From Victivallis lenta (GTDB lineage Bacteria; Verrucomicrobiota; Lentisphaeria; Victivallales; Victivallaceae): a stretch of DNA of 64,000 nt. Within the stretch, counting starts at the first letter, position 1. Each line of letters begins with the position of its first letter. Location: positions 52,035 through 116,034 of the forward strand of contig NZ_VUNS01000017.1 in NCBI RefSeq assembly GCF_009695545.1, given 5' to 3'. The notes under the pieces were generated by a model. It saw only the letters and a program-made list of their open reading frames with translations, searched no databases and was not told the DNA's origin. Made by a program: the position numbers and the translations under genes. This document shows, in pieces, positions 1 to 8,515 of this stretch.

Positions 1-1
1 T

Positions 2-55
2 CTCGCCTTCAACTTCACCGGCGAGGGGCTCCGGAAAGCGTTGTTTCCGCGGTAA
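2..55 (+). CDS. C-terminal fragment of an unidentified CDS
   Basis: An open frame enters from the left edge and stops at TAA 53-55, encoding LAFNFTGEGLRKALFPR. It is immediately followed by a strong hairpin, which suits the end of a real gene. The fragment is too short to assign a family. It could also be a chance frame. Confidence 0.35.
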   Translation, partial: LAFNFTGEGLRKALFPR

Positions 56-62
56 TAAAAAA

Positions 63-102
63 AACTCCCCGGCAAGTGCATGTCACGCCTTGCCGGGGAG
101 TT
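63..102 (-). terminator. Terminator of the pyruvate dehydrogenase operon
   Basis: A perfect 14-bp stem (63-76 with 89-102, core CTCCCCGGCAAG) has a 12-nt loop. On the minus strand it is followed by a run of eight T (55-62 region is A-rich on the plus strand), the classical Rho-independent form. It lies 17 bp after the E2 stop codon and may also serve the plus-strand gene ending at 55. Confidence 0.85.
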
Positions 103-119
103 CTGCTTCTTTCCGCCGG

Positions 120-1505
120 TCAGATCAGCGAATCCCAGAGTGCGGCATTCTCGAGTTTTTCGCGGATGCAGTTCGCGAAGGAAGCCGCCATGGCGCCGTC
201 TACAACGCGATGGTCGGCGGACACGGTGACTTTCATGATGTCGCGGATCACGATTTCCCCGTCGCGCACGACCGGGGTCGGGATGCAGCTGGCCACGGCG
301 AGAATCGCGCTTTCGCCCGGATTCACGATCGCCTGGAAGCTTTCGACGTTCATCATGCCCATATTCGAGATCGTGAAGGTGCCGCCCTTCATCTCATCCG
401 GAGTGAGTTTGCCGGAACGCGCCTTTTCGGCGAGTTCGCCGGACTCGGCCTGGATTTCGTCGAGCCCCTTGCGGTCCGCGTTCGCGATGACCGGGACGAC
501 GAGACCGTTGTCGACCGAAACCGCCATGCCGATGTTGACCTTCGATTTCTGCGAAACCGAGTTGCCGTCGCAGAACGAGTTCACGTTCGGGAACTCCTTG
601 AGCGCCAGGGCGACCGCCTTGATGATGAAGACGTTGACGGAGAGGTTGATCCCCTCTTCCTTCAGCTTTTTGCGCTTTTTCATGAGGTCGCTCATGTCGA
701 TTGCGACGGTCACGTAGAAGTGCGGAATCGTCTGCTTCGACTGGGTCAGCCGCTGCGCGATGACCTTGCGCATGGTGTTGAACGGCTTCGGACGCTCCGC
801 GATCGCGGCCTTCACATCCGCGATCGTGATGCGGCCGCCGTCGCCGGAGCCTTCGAGTTCGGCCATTTCGAGCTTCGCCTCAGCCGCGAGGTTCAGCGCG
901 ACCGGGGTGATTTTGCGCTTGAAGTATCCGGTCGATTCGAGATAGTTTTTCACATCCTGCTCTGTCACGCGCGTTCCGGCGGCCGGAACCTTCGCGAGAT
1001 TGATCAGGTAGCCTGCCGCGAACTTCTTCGCCCGCGGCGAAACCGGCTTCTTCGCCGGGGCCGGCACGGTTTTCGGGGCCGGCACCGGGGCAGCGGCGAC
1101 GACGACGGGTGCAGGTGCAGCCGGAGCGGGTGCGGGAGCCGCCGCCTTCTGTGCGGCAGGCGCGGGCGCTGCCTGCGGAGCCGGGGCGGGAACCGGAGCC
1201 GGGGCAGAGGCCGCCGGGGCAGCGGCGGGAGCCGCCGCCAGCATGTCGGCCGGAATCTGCTCGCCGGGTTCGCCGACGATCGCCGCGGTCGTGGTCATGA
1301 CCGGGACTTCGACGCCGACCGGAGTTACGATCTTCAGGATCGTGCCTTCGAACTGCGATTCGACTTCGAGTACGGCCTTGTCGGTTTCGACTTCAAAAAG
1401 GACGTCGCCCTTCTTGATCTTGTCGCCTTCCTTGACCCGCCACGAGGCGATGGTCACGGTCTCTTCGGACTGTCCGAGTTTCGGAACGGGTATCTTGGTC
1501 GCCAT
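120..1505 (-). CDS. pdhC: Pyruvate dehydrogenase E2 (dihydrolipoamide acetyltransferase) with two E3-binding domains
   Basis: E2 core of the pyruvate dehydrogenase complex: transfers the acetyl group from lipoate to CoA. The 461-residue product has an N-terminal lipoyl domain (about 1-80) with the lipoylated Lys43 in ETDKA, then a long Ala/Pro linker (about 90-155). Two peripheral-subunit-binding-like domains follow, one starting SPRAKKFAAG and a second starting ITPVALNLAAEA with the usual GGRIT. The CoA acyltransferase domain ends with the catalytic DHRVVDG box (His432, Asp436). It lies 25 bp downstream of the fused E1 gene and must be co-transcribed with it. No E3 lipoamide dehydrogenase gene is present in the window. 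A 2-oxoglutarate or branched-chain E2 is possible by fold, but the E1 partner supports pyruvate. Confidence 0.92.
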   Translation of the reverse strand: MATKIPVPKLGQSEETVTIASWRVKEGDKIKKGDVLFEVETDKAVLEVESQFEGTILKIVTPVGVEVPVMTTTAAIVGEPGEQIPADMLAAAPAAAPAASAPAPVPAPAPQAAPAPAAQKAAAPAPAPAAPAPVVVAAAPVPAPKTVPAPAKKPVSPRAKKFAAGYLINLAKVPAAGTRVTEQDVKNYLESTGYFKRKITPVALNLAAEAKLEMAELEGSGDGGRITIADVKAAIAERPKPFNTMRKVIAQRLTQSKQTIPHFYVTVAIDMSDLMKKRKKLKEEGINLSVNVFIIKAVALALKEFPNVNSFCDGNSVSQKSKVNIGMAVSVDNGLVVPVIANADRKGLDEIQAESGELAEKARSGKLTPDEMKGGTFTISNMGMMNVESFQAIVNPGESAILAVASCIPTPVVRDGEIVIRDIMKVTVSADHRVVDGAMAASFANCIREKLENAALWDSLI

Positions 1506-1530
1506 AATGAATGTCTCCTGTTCCGTTGAA

Positions 1531-3828
1531 TCAGTAAAGCTTCTTCACGGCCGCGACGATGTCGGCGGCGGTCGGCAGGAACGCCTCTTCGAGCGTGTAG
1601 GCCTGCGGAGCGATGCCGTTCTTCGCGCCGATCTTCAGAACCGGGGCGTCGAGGTCGTCGAAGCAGTTCGCCACGACCTGCGAAACGATTTCACCCGTGA
1701 AACTGCCGATGTCGACGCACTGGCTGACCACCACGCAGCGACCGGTCTTGCGCACCGACGCGAAGATCGCCTCTGAGTCGAACGGAACCAGCGTGCGCGG
1801 GTCGATGACTTCAGCGGAGATGCCTTCCCCCGCGAGGGTTTCCGCCGCCTTCAGGGCGTCGGCCACCGCCGGGCCCCAGGCGACGATCGTCACGTCGGAG
1901 CCTTCACGGACGATATTCGCCACGCCGAACGGCACCGTGTAATCCTCTTCCGGCACCACGCCCTTCACGTTGTAGAGCAGCTGGCCTTCGACGAAGACGA
2001 CCGGATTGTTCGTGCGGACCGCGGTCTTGATCATGCCCTTCGCGTCATACGGATTCGACGGATAGGCGACGTAGGTCCCCGGAATGTGGGCGAACATCGA
2101 TTCGAGTGACTGCGAGTGCTGGCCGCCGTATCCCTTGCCGCCGCCGACGCTGCAGCGCACGACGAGCGGGACTTCGGTCGAGGCGCCGGTCATGTAGTGC
2201 CACTTCGCGGCCTGGTTCGAAATCTGGTCGGACGACATCAGCGCGAAGTCCATGTACATGAGTTCGGCCACCGGGCGGTAGCCGGTCATCGCCATGCCGA
2301 CCGCCGCGCCGCAGATGCAGGCTTCGGAGATCGGGGTGTTGAGGACGCGGTCGCGGCCGAATGCCTCGAGCATACCTTTCGAGAGTTTGAAGGCGCCGCC
2401 GTATTCGGCGACGTCTTCACCGAAGAGCACGACGCGCTTGTCGCGGGCCATTTCCTCGCAGAGCCCTTCCTTGATTGCGTCGCGGTAGGTCGTCATGCCG
2501 TTCGCATCGCGCTTGGCGCGCGGCAGCGGCTCATAGAGTTTCGGATCGGCATAGGCGGCCGGGACGACGTCGCTGCTGCCGTCGGTGTACATGTACTTGA
2601 TCACGTCGGCCGGATTCGGGTCCGGGGCGTCGGCGGCGCGGCGTGCGGCGCGGGCGTTCCGGGCGGCGACCTTCGCTTCCAGTGCCGAGAGCTCCTTCTC
2701 GTTCATGATTTTCGCCTCGAGAATCCGCTGGCGGAAGGTCACTACCGGGTCGACCTCCTTCCAGCGCGCTTCCTCCTCGCGGGTGCGGTATTCGTTGCGC
2801 GGGTCGGAGAGCGAGTGGCCGTAGTAGCGGTAGGTGTCGAATTCGAGCAGGATCGGGCCTTCGCCCTTCTTCGCCAGCGCCTTGGCGCGGCCGATCGCGT
2901 CGCGGACCGCGAGGATGTCCATGCCGTTCACGACTTCGGCGTGCATGTTGTCGTTGTCGAAGCCGGCGGCGCGGCGGGCCAGGTGGTCGACGCCGGTCAC
3001 TTCGCCGTCGGCGCGGCCGGTCATGCCGTAGTGGTTGTTGATCAGGCAGTAGATGATCGGCAACCCGAACTTCGTTTCAGCCAGCGGTCCGTCGAACTGA
3101 TCCTGGCTCGCCCAGTTCAGCGACTCGAGGACGACGCCGTTCGAATAGGCGCCGTCGCCCGCGAACGAGCAGACCACGCGGCCCTTCATGTTGTCGTCGA
3201 TGCGGCAGGTCATGGCCGCGCCGGTCGCGATCGGAATGCCGCCGCCGACGATCGCGTTCGCGCCGAGGTGGCCGACGCGGAAGTCCGCGATGTGCATGCC
3301 GCCTCCGCGCCCCTTGCCGTAGCCGTCCTCTTTGCCGAACAGCTCGGCGATGGTGCGGAAGATATGGTCCTCCATGACCGCTTCCCGCAGCTCTTCGCCG
3401 GAGAGGCTCGAGAATTCGGGGCAGCGCTCGCGGAGCTCCTGTTCGGTCATCTGCTTGATCGCGTGGAAGCCCTTCGCAATCGAGTCGCCGTGGCCGCGGT
3501 GCGTGCTCGTGATGAGGTCGGTGATGTTCAGCATCGAGCAGACGCCCGATGCGGTCGCCTCCTGCCCGATGGAGAGGTGGGTCGGCCCGCGGTAGTTGTA
3601 ATCGCTGATGACTTCGTATGCGCCGGTGCGGCACTTGTTGATCATGTCTTCGAATTCACGGATCACGAGCATTGATTCGTAGAGGTCGGAGACTTCGGAT
3701 TTCGTGATCTCCTTCGCCTTGAACTCGTCGGCCAGCGTCTTCGAGAACGTGTAGGCCGGAATCGGCTTGAGCTTGATGGTTTCTTTACGGAAGCTGGGAC
3801 CGCGATCGGAGAGATAGTTGTTCGCCAT
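1531..3828 (-). CDS. Pyruvate dehydrogenase E1, alpha and beta subunits fused
   Basis: Thiamine-diphosphate enzyme that decarboxylates pyruvate and acetylates E2 lipoate. The 765-residue chain joins a complete E1-alpha (to about residue 420; TPP motif GDGAYSNG at about 224-231, phosphorylation-loop-like YRYYGHSLSDP) to a complete E1-beta (from about 445, GEDVAEYGG, then the TPP-binding GGGKGYGGQHSQS loop). In most bacteria these are two genes; single-chain E1 fusions are known in several lineages including chlamydiae relatives. The E2 gene follows after 25 bp, giving an E1-E2 operon. The ATG start at 3828 precedes a typical N-terminal region. A branched-chain 2-oxoacid dehydrogenase is the main alternative. 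Confidence 0.92.
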   Translation of the reverse strand: MANNYLSDRGPSFRKETIKLKPIPAYTFSKTLADEFKAKEITKSEVSDLYESMLVIREFEDMINKCRTGAYEVISDYNYRGPTHLSIGQEATASGVCSMLNITDLITSTHRGHGDSIAKGFHAIKQMTEQELRERCPEFSSLSGEELREAVMEDHIFRTIAELFGKEDGYGKGRGGGMHIADFRVGHLGANAIVGGGIPIATGAAMTCRIDDNMKGRVVCSFAGDGAYSNGVVLESLNWASQDQFDGPLAETKFGLPIIYCLINNHYGMTGRADGEVTGVDHLARRAAGFDNDNMHAEVVNGMDILAVRDAIGRAKALAKKGEGPILLEFDTYRYYGHSLSDPRNEYRTREEEARWKEVDPVVTFRQRILEAKIMNEKELSALEAKVAARNARAARRAADAPDPNPADVIKYMYTDGSSDVVPAAYADPKLYEPLPRAKRDANGMTTYRDAIKEGLCEEMARDKRVVLFGEDVAEYGGAFKLSKGMLEAFGRDRVLNTPISEACICGAAVGMAMTGYRPVAELMYMDFALMSSDQISNQAAKWHYMTGASTEVPLVVRCSVGGGKGYGGQHSQSLESMFAHIPGTYVAYPSNPYDAKGMIKTAVRTNNPVVFVEGQLLYNVKGVVPEEDYTVPFGVANIVREGSDVTIVAWGPAVADALKAAETLAGEGISAEVIDPRTLVPFDSEAIFASVRKTGRCVVVSQCVDIGSFTGEIVSQVVANCFDDLDAPVLKIGAKNGIAPQAYTLEEAFLPTAADIVAAVKKLY

Positions 3829-3856
3829 TTTGCTTTTCCTTACTTGTTGACGAGGT

Positions 3857-4642
3857 TTATGCCTGAATGATCTCGATATTGTGCTTCTTCAGTATCTTCA
3901 TGAATTCCGGCGGTATGCCGGAGTCGGTTACGACAAAGCGGAAATCGTCGAGCGTGCCGGCGTTGACCAGCGACGCCCGGCCGAATTTGCCGGAGTCGGC
4001 CAGCAGGACCGACATGCCGGCCCGGCCGAGAATGAGCTTTTTCGTGAAGGCTTCTCCGGGATCGGTCGTCGAGACGCCGGCGGCCGTGAAACCGATGGTG
4101 CCGAAAAACGCTTTGCCGATATGGAGCGCTTCGCCGATCGGTGTGGTCAGCGGGCCGACCAGCGTGCGCGAAAGCGGGCGGAATTCGCCGCCGAGCAGGA
4201 TCAGCCGGTGACGCGACTCCATGAGCTCGGCCGCCGCCATCAGGGAATTGGTCACGACCGTGAGGTTGCGGCGGCTCCCGAGTTTGCGCGCCAGCGCGAG
4301 TACGGTGCTGCCGCCGTCGAGATAGATCGAGTCGCCGTCTTCGATAAGGGCGAGGGCGGCTTCGGCGATACGCTCCTTTTCGGCGGCGCGGAGCGTGGTT
4401 TTCTCGTGGAACAGCGGTTCGCGCTTTTCATCGTCGCCGCCGACGCGGATCGCTCCGCCGTGCACGCGCTGAACGGCGCCGCGGTTCTCAAGGGAGTGCA
4501 GATCGCGCCGCACCGTCGCCTCGGAGACCTGGAGCGCGCCGGCCAGTTCGGCGATGGTGCGCACTCCGTCGCCGAGCGCCGCAAGAATCAGGTCCTCGCG
4601 CTCCGGCGAAAGCAGTTTCCGGTTGTTCCCATTGCTTCCCAT
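3857..4642 (-). CDS. DeoR-family transcriptional regulator
   Basis: A 261-residue DNA-binding regulator. The N-terminal DeoR winged helix-turn-helix is seen at about 14-70 (ATVRRDLHSLENRGAVQRVH with the GGA that typically follows), then a sugar-phosphate sensor domain of the DeoR C-terminal type with the IYLDGGSTVLALA and VTNSLMAA motifs. Members repress sugar catabolic operons until a phosphorylated sugar binds. It sits 28 bp upstream of the fused E1 gene on the same strand, so it may be co-transcribed with the pyruvate dehydrogenase genes and link their expression to glycolytic flux; that link is an inference from position only. Confidence 0.88.
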   Translation of the reverse strand: MGSNGNNRKLLSPEREDLILAALGDGVRTIAELAGALQVSEATVRRDLHSLENRGAVQRVHGGAIRVGGDDEKREPLFHEKTTLRAAEKERIAEAALALIEDGDSIYLDGGSTVLALARKLGSRRNLTVVTNSLMAAAELMESRHRLILLGGEFRPLSRTLVGPLTTPIGEALHIGKAFFGTIGFTAAGVSTTDPGEAFTKKLILGRAGMSVLLADSGKFGRASLVNAGTLDDFRFVVTDSGIPPEFMKILKKHNIEIIQA

Positions 4643-4720
4643 GCTTATATCTTATCACATTTTTTTACTTTTGCAAGTTTTTGAAAGAATTTGAAAGATA
4701 TTTTTTATTTGCCGTTTTGT

Positions 4721-4749
4721 TTGACTTTTCTCGATTGCTGTAAGATATT
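4721..4749 (+). promoter_or_regulatory. Sigma70-like promoter for the membrane protein gene
   Basis: TTGACT (4721-4726), a 17-bp spacer, then GATATT (4744-4749), in an AT-rich gap of 157 bp between the divergent DeoR and membrane-protein genes. Confidence 0.45.
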
Positions 4750-4799
4750 ACCTCGGAGAAGCGTCAGAATTACAGATAACGGCGGGTGGAGCTGCTCCA

Positions 4800-6497
4800 A
4801 TGAATTTTCGGGCATTCCTTTGCAGAAGTTGCCGATGGCAGTATTTCCTGTGGTTTCAACTGTTTATCGGGGTGCTTGCACTCTATCCGGTTTTTATCGT
4901 TTTTTTCGGCGTGACGGGCGGTGCGGCATTCGGCCTTCTTATTGGAGTCCTTTGCTTCCGGCGGCCCTCTGCTGCGAACCTTTCACTGCGGCGGAAGGCT
5001 GGTGTCGGGTTTCTTGTGGCCGGAGCGGCTGTATTTCTTGTGAATCTCATGTCCGGCATATATATCCGTGCCGCCGGGTTCCGGGGAAACGAATTCTTGT
5101 CCGACATTGCGTATCTTTGGATTCCCGGCTATCTCTGCTTTGCGGCGATTCCGTTCCTGTTTTCCGTCGTTCCCCGCCGTTTCCGCTTTGCGGCGATTCT
5201 GTTTGCCGCGGCGTGGGGAGGCATTCTGCTGATCGTTGAACCATTCTATTGGGGTGAGTTTCCTGTAGATGAAAAGTGGAGTGTCCCGGTCGCAGTTCAG
5301 AATAATTTTCCCGTTCCGCTCCGAAAAGGAGGAGAGCCGCCGAAACGGTTTCTTGCTGTGGTCGGGACAGAACTGGCTATTATCCCGGTTGATCAACTGA
5401 GCTCGCTTTCCTGCAACAACACAATGGGGGGACGGCCGCAATTTGTGCTGGCGGACGGAGAGACCGGAGCCCTTTCCATCGAAACCTCCTGCAGCGGTGA
5501 TGCGGTATCGATTCGGCTTGACTCTGTTTTTTACCCGGATGCGGCAACCTTTCCGGATGAATTCCGGATTCCGGCAGAGACCATCTATCCGGCGTTCTCT
5601 CCCGGAAGGATGAAGATTGCTTCTTTCGACTGCTATGAAAATAGCGGGAGTATGGCCGGCCCGAAGTTCAGCTTGAGCTGGAGAGCGCAGATTCTGCGGC
5701 GGCTTCCGGCGCCGGATAAAGCCGGAATACTCGATGTCTGTGAGCGAATCGCAATTACGGCGGTAGGCGATCTTCATCTCGATCGGGTGGCGGGGACTGC
5801 CTCTGTTTCTGCCGTTCGCGTGTTTCTGGCCGCTCCACTCCGGGTCGGCTCTGCAGGCGGAATCATCTGGACCGCCTTTCGGTCTCCGGAAAATCCGGAT
5901 ATATCCATCTGCTGCCGTTCCGGCGGAGTCTGGAGCCGTCCGGAGAGGCTGACGAAGGGTGCTGCATGGGAGTTGCCGTCCCGGAAAAACGTTGCCGCCG
6001 GAAATAGAAAGCTCCACTTCTTATGGCAGGACGGGCGCAACAATTATCTGCATTTTCCAATGAGCCGTTTTCTCTTTCAGGCAAGGTATAACGATGATCT
6101 GTGGTATCGCAGCTTCGATGCTGATACGACGCAGTGGAACCGCGAAATCAAGCTTTCCGCCGGATGCAAATATGTATTTGACGCCGCTGTCGCCGCAGAA
6201 GGGAATACTGTCGCAGCCGTCTGGATCGGTCTTAAGCGTGGAGTCTGCCGGGATGAGTTCTTCTCATGCGGGATTTTCTATGCATGCAGTTTTGACGGCG
6301 GTCGGAGTTGGTGTAAACCGCAGATCATTCCGGGCAAGGTTTCGCAAGCCGGCGCTTTGACTCTGTATCTGATTGACGGCACTCTGCACCTTTTCCATGA
6401 CTCTCAATACCGATACCGGAAGCTGACCGCTTCTTCCCGCCGGCTTTCCGGGTTGATTCCAAATACCTTTCCGGGGAGGATGAATCATGTCTTTTGA
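4800..6497 (+). CDS. Membrane protein with sialidase-like (Asp-box) extracytoplasmic domain
   Basis: A 565-residue protein of unassigned family. The first 165 residues contain about four or five hydrophobic segments (for example FQLFIGVLALYPVFIVFFGV and GFLVAGAAVFLVNLMSG). The remaining 400 residues are polar and look extracytoplasmic. This part contains an Asp-box, SFDGGRSW, and a WSRPERLTKG segment, both usual in sialidase/BNR beta-propellers. That suggests a membrane-anchored propeller that binds or cleaves glycans, but catalytic sialidase residues were not identified. The start is weakly supported (GGTGGAG upstream). It stands alone between the DeoR and LacI genes. Base composition is lower in GC than its neighbours, which may indicate a different origin. 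Confidence 0.7.
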   Translation: MNFRAFLCRSCRWQYFLWFQLFIGVLALYPVFIVFFGVTGGAAFGLLIGVLCFRRPSAANLSLRRKAGVGFLVAGAAVFLVNLMSGIYIRAAGFRGNEFLSDIAYLWIPGYLCFAAIPFLFSVVPRRFRFAAILFAAAWGGILLIVEPFYWGEFPVDEKWSVPVAVQNNFPVPLRKGGEPPKRFLAVVGTELAIIPVDQLSSLSCNNTMGGRPQFVLADGETGALSIETSCSGDAVSIRLDSVFYPDAATFPDEFRIPAETIYPAFSPGRMKIASFDCYENSGSMAGPKFSLSWRAQILRRLPAPDKAGILDVCERIAITAVGDLHLDRVAGTASVSAVRVFLAAPLRVGSAGGIIWTAFRSPENPDISICCRSGGVWSRPERLTKGAAWELPSRKNVAAGNRKLHFLWQDGRNNYLHFPMSRFLFQARYNDDLWYRSFDADTTQWNREIKLSAGCKYVFDAAVAAEGNTVAAVWIGLKRGVCRDEFFSCGIFYACSFDGGRSWCKPQIIPGKVSQAGALTLYLIDGTLHLFHDSQYRYRKLTASSRRLSGLIPNTFPGRMNHVF

Positions 6498-6520
6498 TGA
6501 ACTTTAAAGTTCATTAAAAG
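6491..6520. other. 30-bp imperfect palindrome at the 3' end of the membrane protein gene
   Basis: The sequence from CTTTTGATGAAC to its complement on the other side (core TGAACTTTAAAGTTCA, perfect over 18 bp) overlaps the stop codon at 6495-6497 and has a single mismatched pair over 30 bp. It has no loop and no T-run, so it looks more like an operator than a Rho-independent terminator. Related AAGTTCA/GTTCAAC half-sites follow at about 6510-6535, upstream of the LacI promoter. Confidence 0.5.
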
Positions 6521-6564
6521 ATCGATCAAAGTTCAACAAAATTCAAAAATAATCGGTTCCGCTC

Positions 6565-6593
6565 TTGACATTTTATGCTCAGTTTGGTATAAT
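6565..6593 (+). promoter_or_regulatory. Consensus sigma70 promoter of the LacI-pseudopilin-GH2 operon
   Basis: TTGACA (6565-6570), exactly 17 bp, TATAAT (6588-6593): a full-consensus promoter 56 bp upstream of the LacI start. The 8-bp element TTATGCTC (6573-6580) in the spacer is repeated in inverted form as GAGCATAA (6633-6640) in the 5' leader. This would place repressor half-sites both between the promoter boxes and over the ribosome binding region. Confidence 0.85.
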
Positions 6594-6649
6594 TAATATC
6601 GATGATCAATGAACAACACCTGATGAACACTCGAGCATAACGGAAGAAT

Positions 6650-7726
6650 ATGGCTGATTATTCGATACGCGACATCGCCCGGATGGCGGGCGTCTCCGTC
6701 GGGACCGTGAGCCGGATTCTGAACAACGCGGAAAACGTTGACGAAGGTATCCGGCGGCGCACCATGGAGGTGATCCGGCAGGTCAACTACCGGTCGGGCC
6801 GGCGCGGCAGGCGCGCCGAACAGCGCGGCACGGCGCCGTCGGTTCCGGAACGGACCCGCAGCATCGCGCTCATCTCTCCCGGCATGGGCTCCGCCTGGAA
6901 AAGCAATGAGCTATGGGCCAGCTACATGGCCGGAATCGAAACCGCCTGCCAGGAGCGCCGCAGCCGCCTGACCATGTATATGGCCGACTCGAAGCAGGAG
7001 GATATCGTCCGCGAAATCGTCCGGAATGCGGACGGCATTCTCGTCAAGATGGAGGATACGCTCCCTGATTACGTGAAGGAGCTCATCACGCTGCTCCCCG
7101 CCGTCGGCTTCGGCGCGGCCCACAATTTCGACCCGCTGCCGCAGGTCATCGTCGACAACAACGCCGGCGGAGTCATTGCGGCGGAGGAGCTGCTGAAGCG
7201 CGGACACCGCCGGATCGCTTTCGTGAACCATGAGGCGTGCAACGAAATCTTCATCGCCCGTTCGAACGGCTATCTCGAGGTCATGAAGTCCGAAGGAAGC
7301 TTCCGCCCGGAATACCTGATCGAATTTTCCGCCCGGGCCAAAACGAAGCTGGCGGTCGAACCGGAACAGACGCCGCCGGATATGACCGGCGTTCTCGACC
7401 GGCTCCTTGTTCTTCCGGAGCGTCCGACCGCCGTGATCCTCGCCAACGACTGGGCCGCATTCGGCTTTCTGCAGGCGTGCGCGATTCGCGGCGTGCGGAT
7501 TCCGGATGAATTCAGCATCATCGGCATGGACGACTCCGGCAACCTCTGCACGCTGCTCAAGCCGACGCTCTCGTCGGTGGCCATGCCGTTCAACCGGGTA
7601 TCGCACTTCGCGGCCTGCACGCTCTGCGACCTGATCGACGGCGTCGGCGTTCACCAGCGGAACACCTCTTCGGTGGTCCGCATTCCCGGTTCCCTGAAAC
7701 AACGCGATTCGATCCGAACCATATAA
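6650..7726 (+). CDS. LacI-family transcriptional regulator
   Basis: A 358-residue repressor-type protein. The LacI helix-turn-helix is at the extreme N terminus (SIRDIARMAGVSVGTVSRIL), followed by a hinge and a periplasmic-binding-protein-like sensor domain (ASYMAGIETACQERR, RGHRRIAFVNH, TAVILANDWAAFGFLQAC, FSIIGMDDSG). It is the first gene of a tight cluster: the pseudopilin gene begins 27 bp after its stop, followed by a GH2 enzyme and two further proteins. It is therefore likely the local sensor for the sugar released by that GH2 enzyme and probably autoregulated through the inverted half-sites around its own promoter. The ligand cannot be read from the sequence. Confidence 0.93.
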   Translation: MADYSIRDIARMAGVSVGTVSRILNNAENVDEGIRRRTMEVIRQVNYRSGRRGRRAEQRGTAPSVPERTRSIALISPGMGSAWKSNELWASYMAGIETACQERRSRLTMYMADSKQEDIVREIVRNADGILVKMEDTLPDYVKELITLLPAVGFGAAHNFDPLPQVIVDNNAGGVIAAEELLKRGHRRIAFVNHEACNEIFIARSNGYLEVMKSEGSFRPEYLIEFSARAKTKLAVEPEQTPPDMTGVLDRLLVLPERPTAVILANDWAAFGFLQACAIRGVRIPDEFSIIGMDDSGNLCTLLKPTLSSVAMPFNRVSHFAACTLCDLIDGVGVHQRNTSSVVRIPGSLKQRDSIRTI

Positions 7727-7753
7727 ACAACACCAACCTCACGGAGAAAGATC

Positions 7754-8485
7754 ATGAAACGCAAATCTTTTACCCTCATCGAGCTTCTGGTCGTAATCGC
7801 GATCATCGCGATTCTCGCTTCGATGCTGCTGCCGGCGCTGAATCAGGCGCGCGATAAGGCCAGTACCACCAAATGCGTTAACAATATGCGGCAGAACGGT
7901 CAGTCGTTTCTGCTTTATTCGGCGGACTACCGCGATTTCACGCCGCCGTGCCGCGCCCGGGTTGACGGCGAGGAACGCGGCTTTGCATACCTGCTGTACC
8001 AGGGGCGTTACCTTCCCGACCGCGCTACGGTGGCCTGTCCGATTCTCTCGAAATATCCGATCCGCACCGGGGACAACGCCAAAGCCTATCCGGAAGTGAA
8101 GAACGGCATGACCTACACCTCGAATCAGTGGGTGCTTCCGTTCGTGAAGGATGACGGGACGGTGGAAGGTCCTACCGGCAGCATGAAGCTCGTGGATTCG
8201 ATCTGGCCGAAATTCGGCAGCATCACGAAGCCGAGTCTGCGCTATGTGCAGACCGATTCGTATGTCGACTGGTCCGGCACTCCCGAAATCCGACGCTGGG
8301 ACAAGGTGCTCAACAACAAAAACTGGGGCGCTTTCGAGGGGCGCTGGATTCACCGCAACTCCGGTGTGAATATTCTTTATGCCGACGGGCACGTCAACTG
8401 GTTCAATACGCTGAATACGAGTTTCGGTCCCGGCGCGAGCCCCGGCACCCGGAATTACGATCTCCACGGCGTCACCAGCTGGTAA
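7754..8485 (+). CDS. Pseudopilin-like protein with H-X-DG C-terminal box
   Basis: A 243-residue protein with a type IV prepilin N terminus: basic MKRKS, cleavage site before F, Glu at mature position 5 ([13 protein letters not shown]), and a hydrophobic helix ending LLPALNQAR. The C terminus has the [17 protein letters not shown] box typical of the H-X9-DG pseudopilin-like proteins that are greatly expanded in Lentisphaerota and Planctomycetota. The role of this expanded family is not established; export by a type II secretion-like system or a surface filament role is inferred. It lies between LacI and a secreted GH2 enzyme, which argues for a function tied to that substrate. AAAGAT upstream gives only a weak ribosome site; ATG at 7754 is fixed by the motif. 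Confidence 0.92.
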   Translation: MKRKSFTLIELLVVIAIIAILASMLLPALNQARDKASTTKCVNNMRQNGQSFLLYSADYRDFTPPCRARVDGEERGFAYLLYQGRYLPDRATVACPILSKYPIRTGDNAKAYPEVKNGMTYTSNQWVLPFVKDDGTVEGPTGSMKLVDSIWPKFGSITKPSLRYVQTDSYVDWSGTPEIRRWDKVLNNKNWGAFEGRWIHRNSGVNILYADGHVNWFNTLNTSFGPGASPGTRNYDLHGVTSW

Positions 8486-8515
8486 TGCAATAAACTGTAA
8501 AAAGAGATTTTTCAC

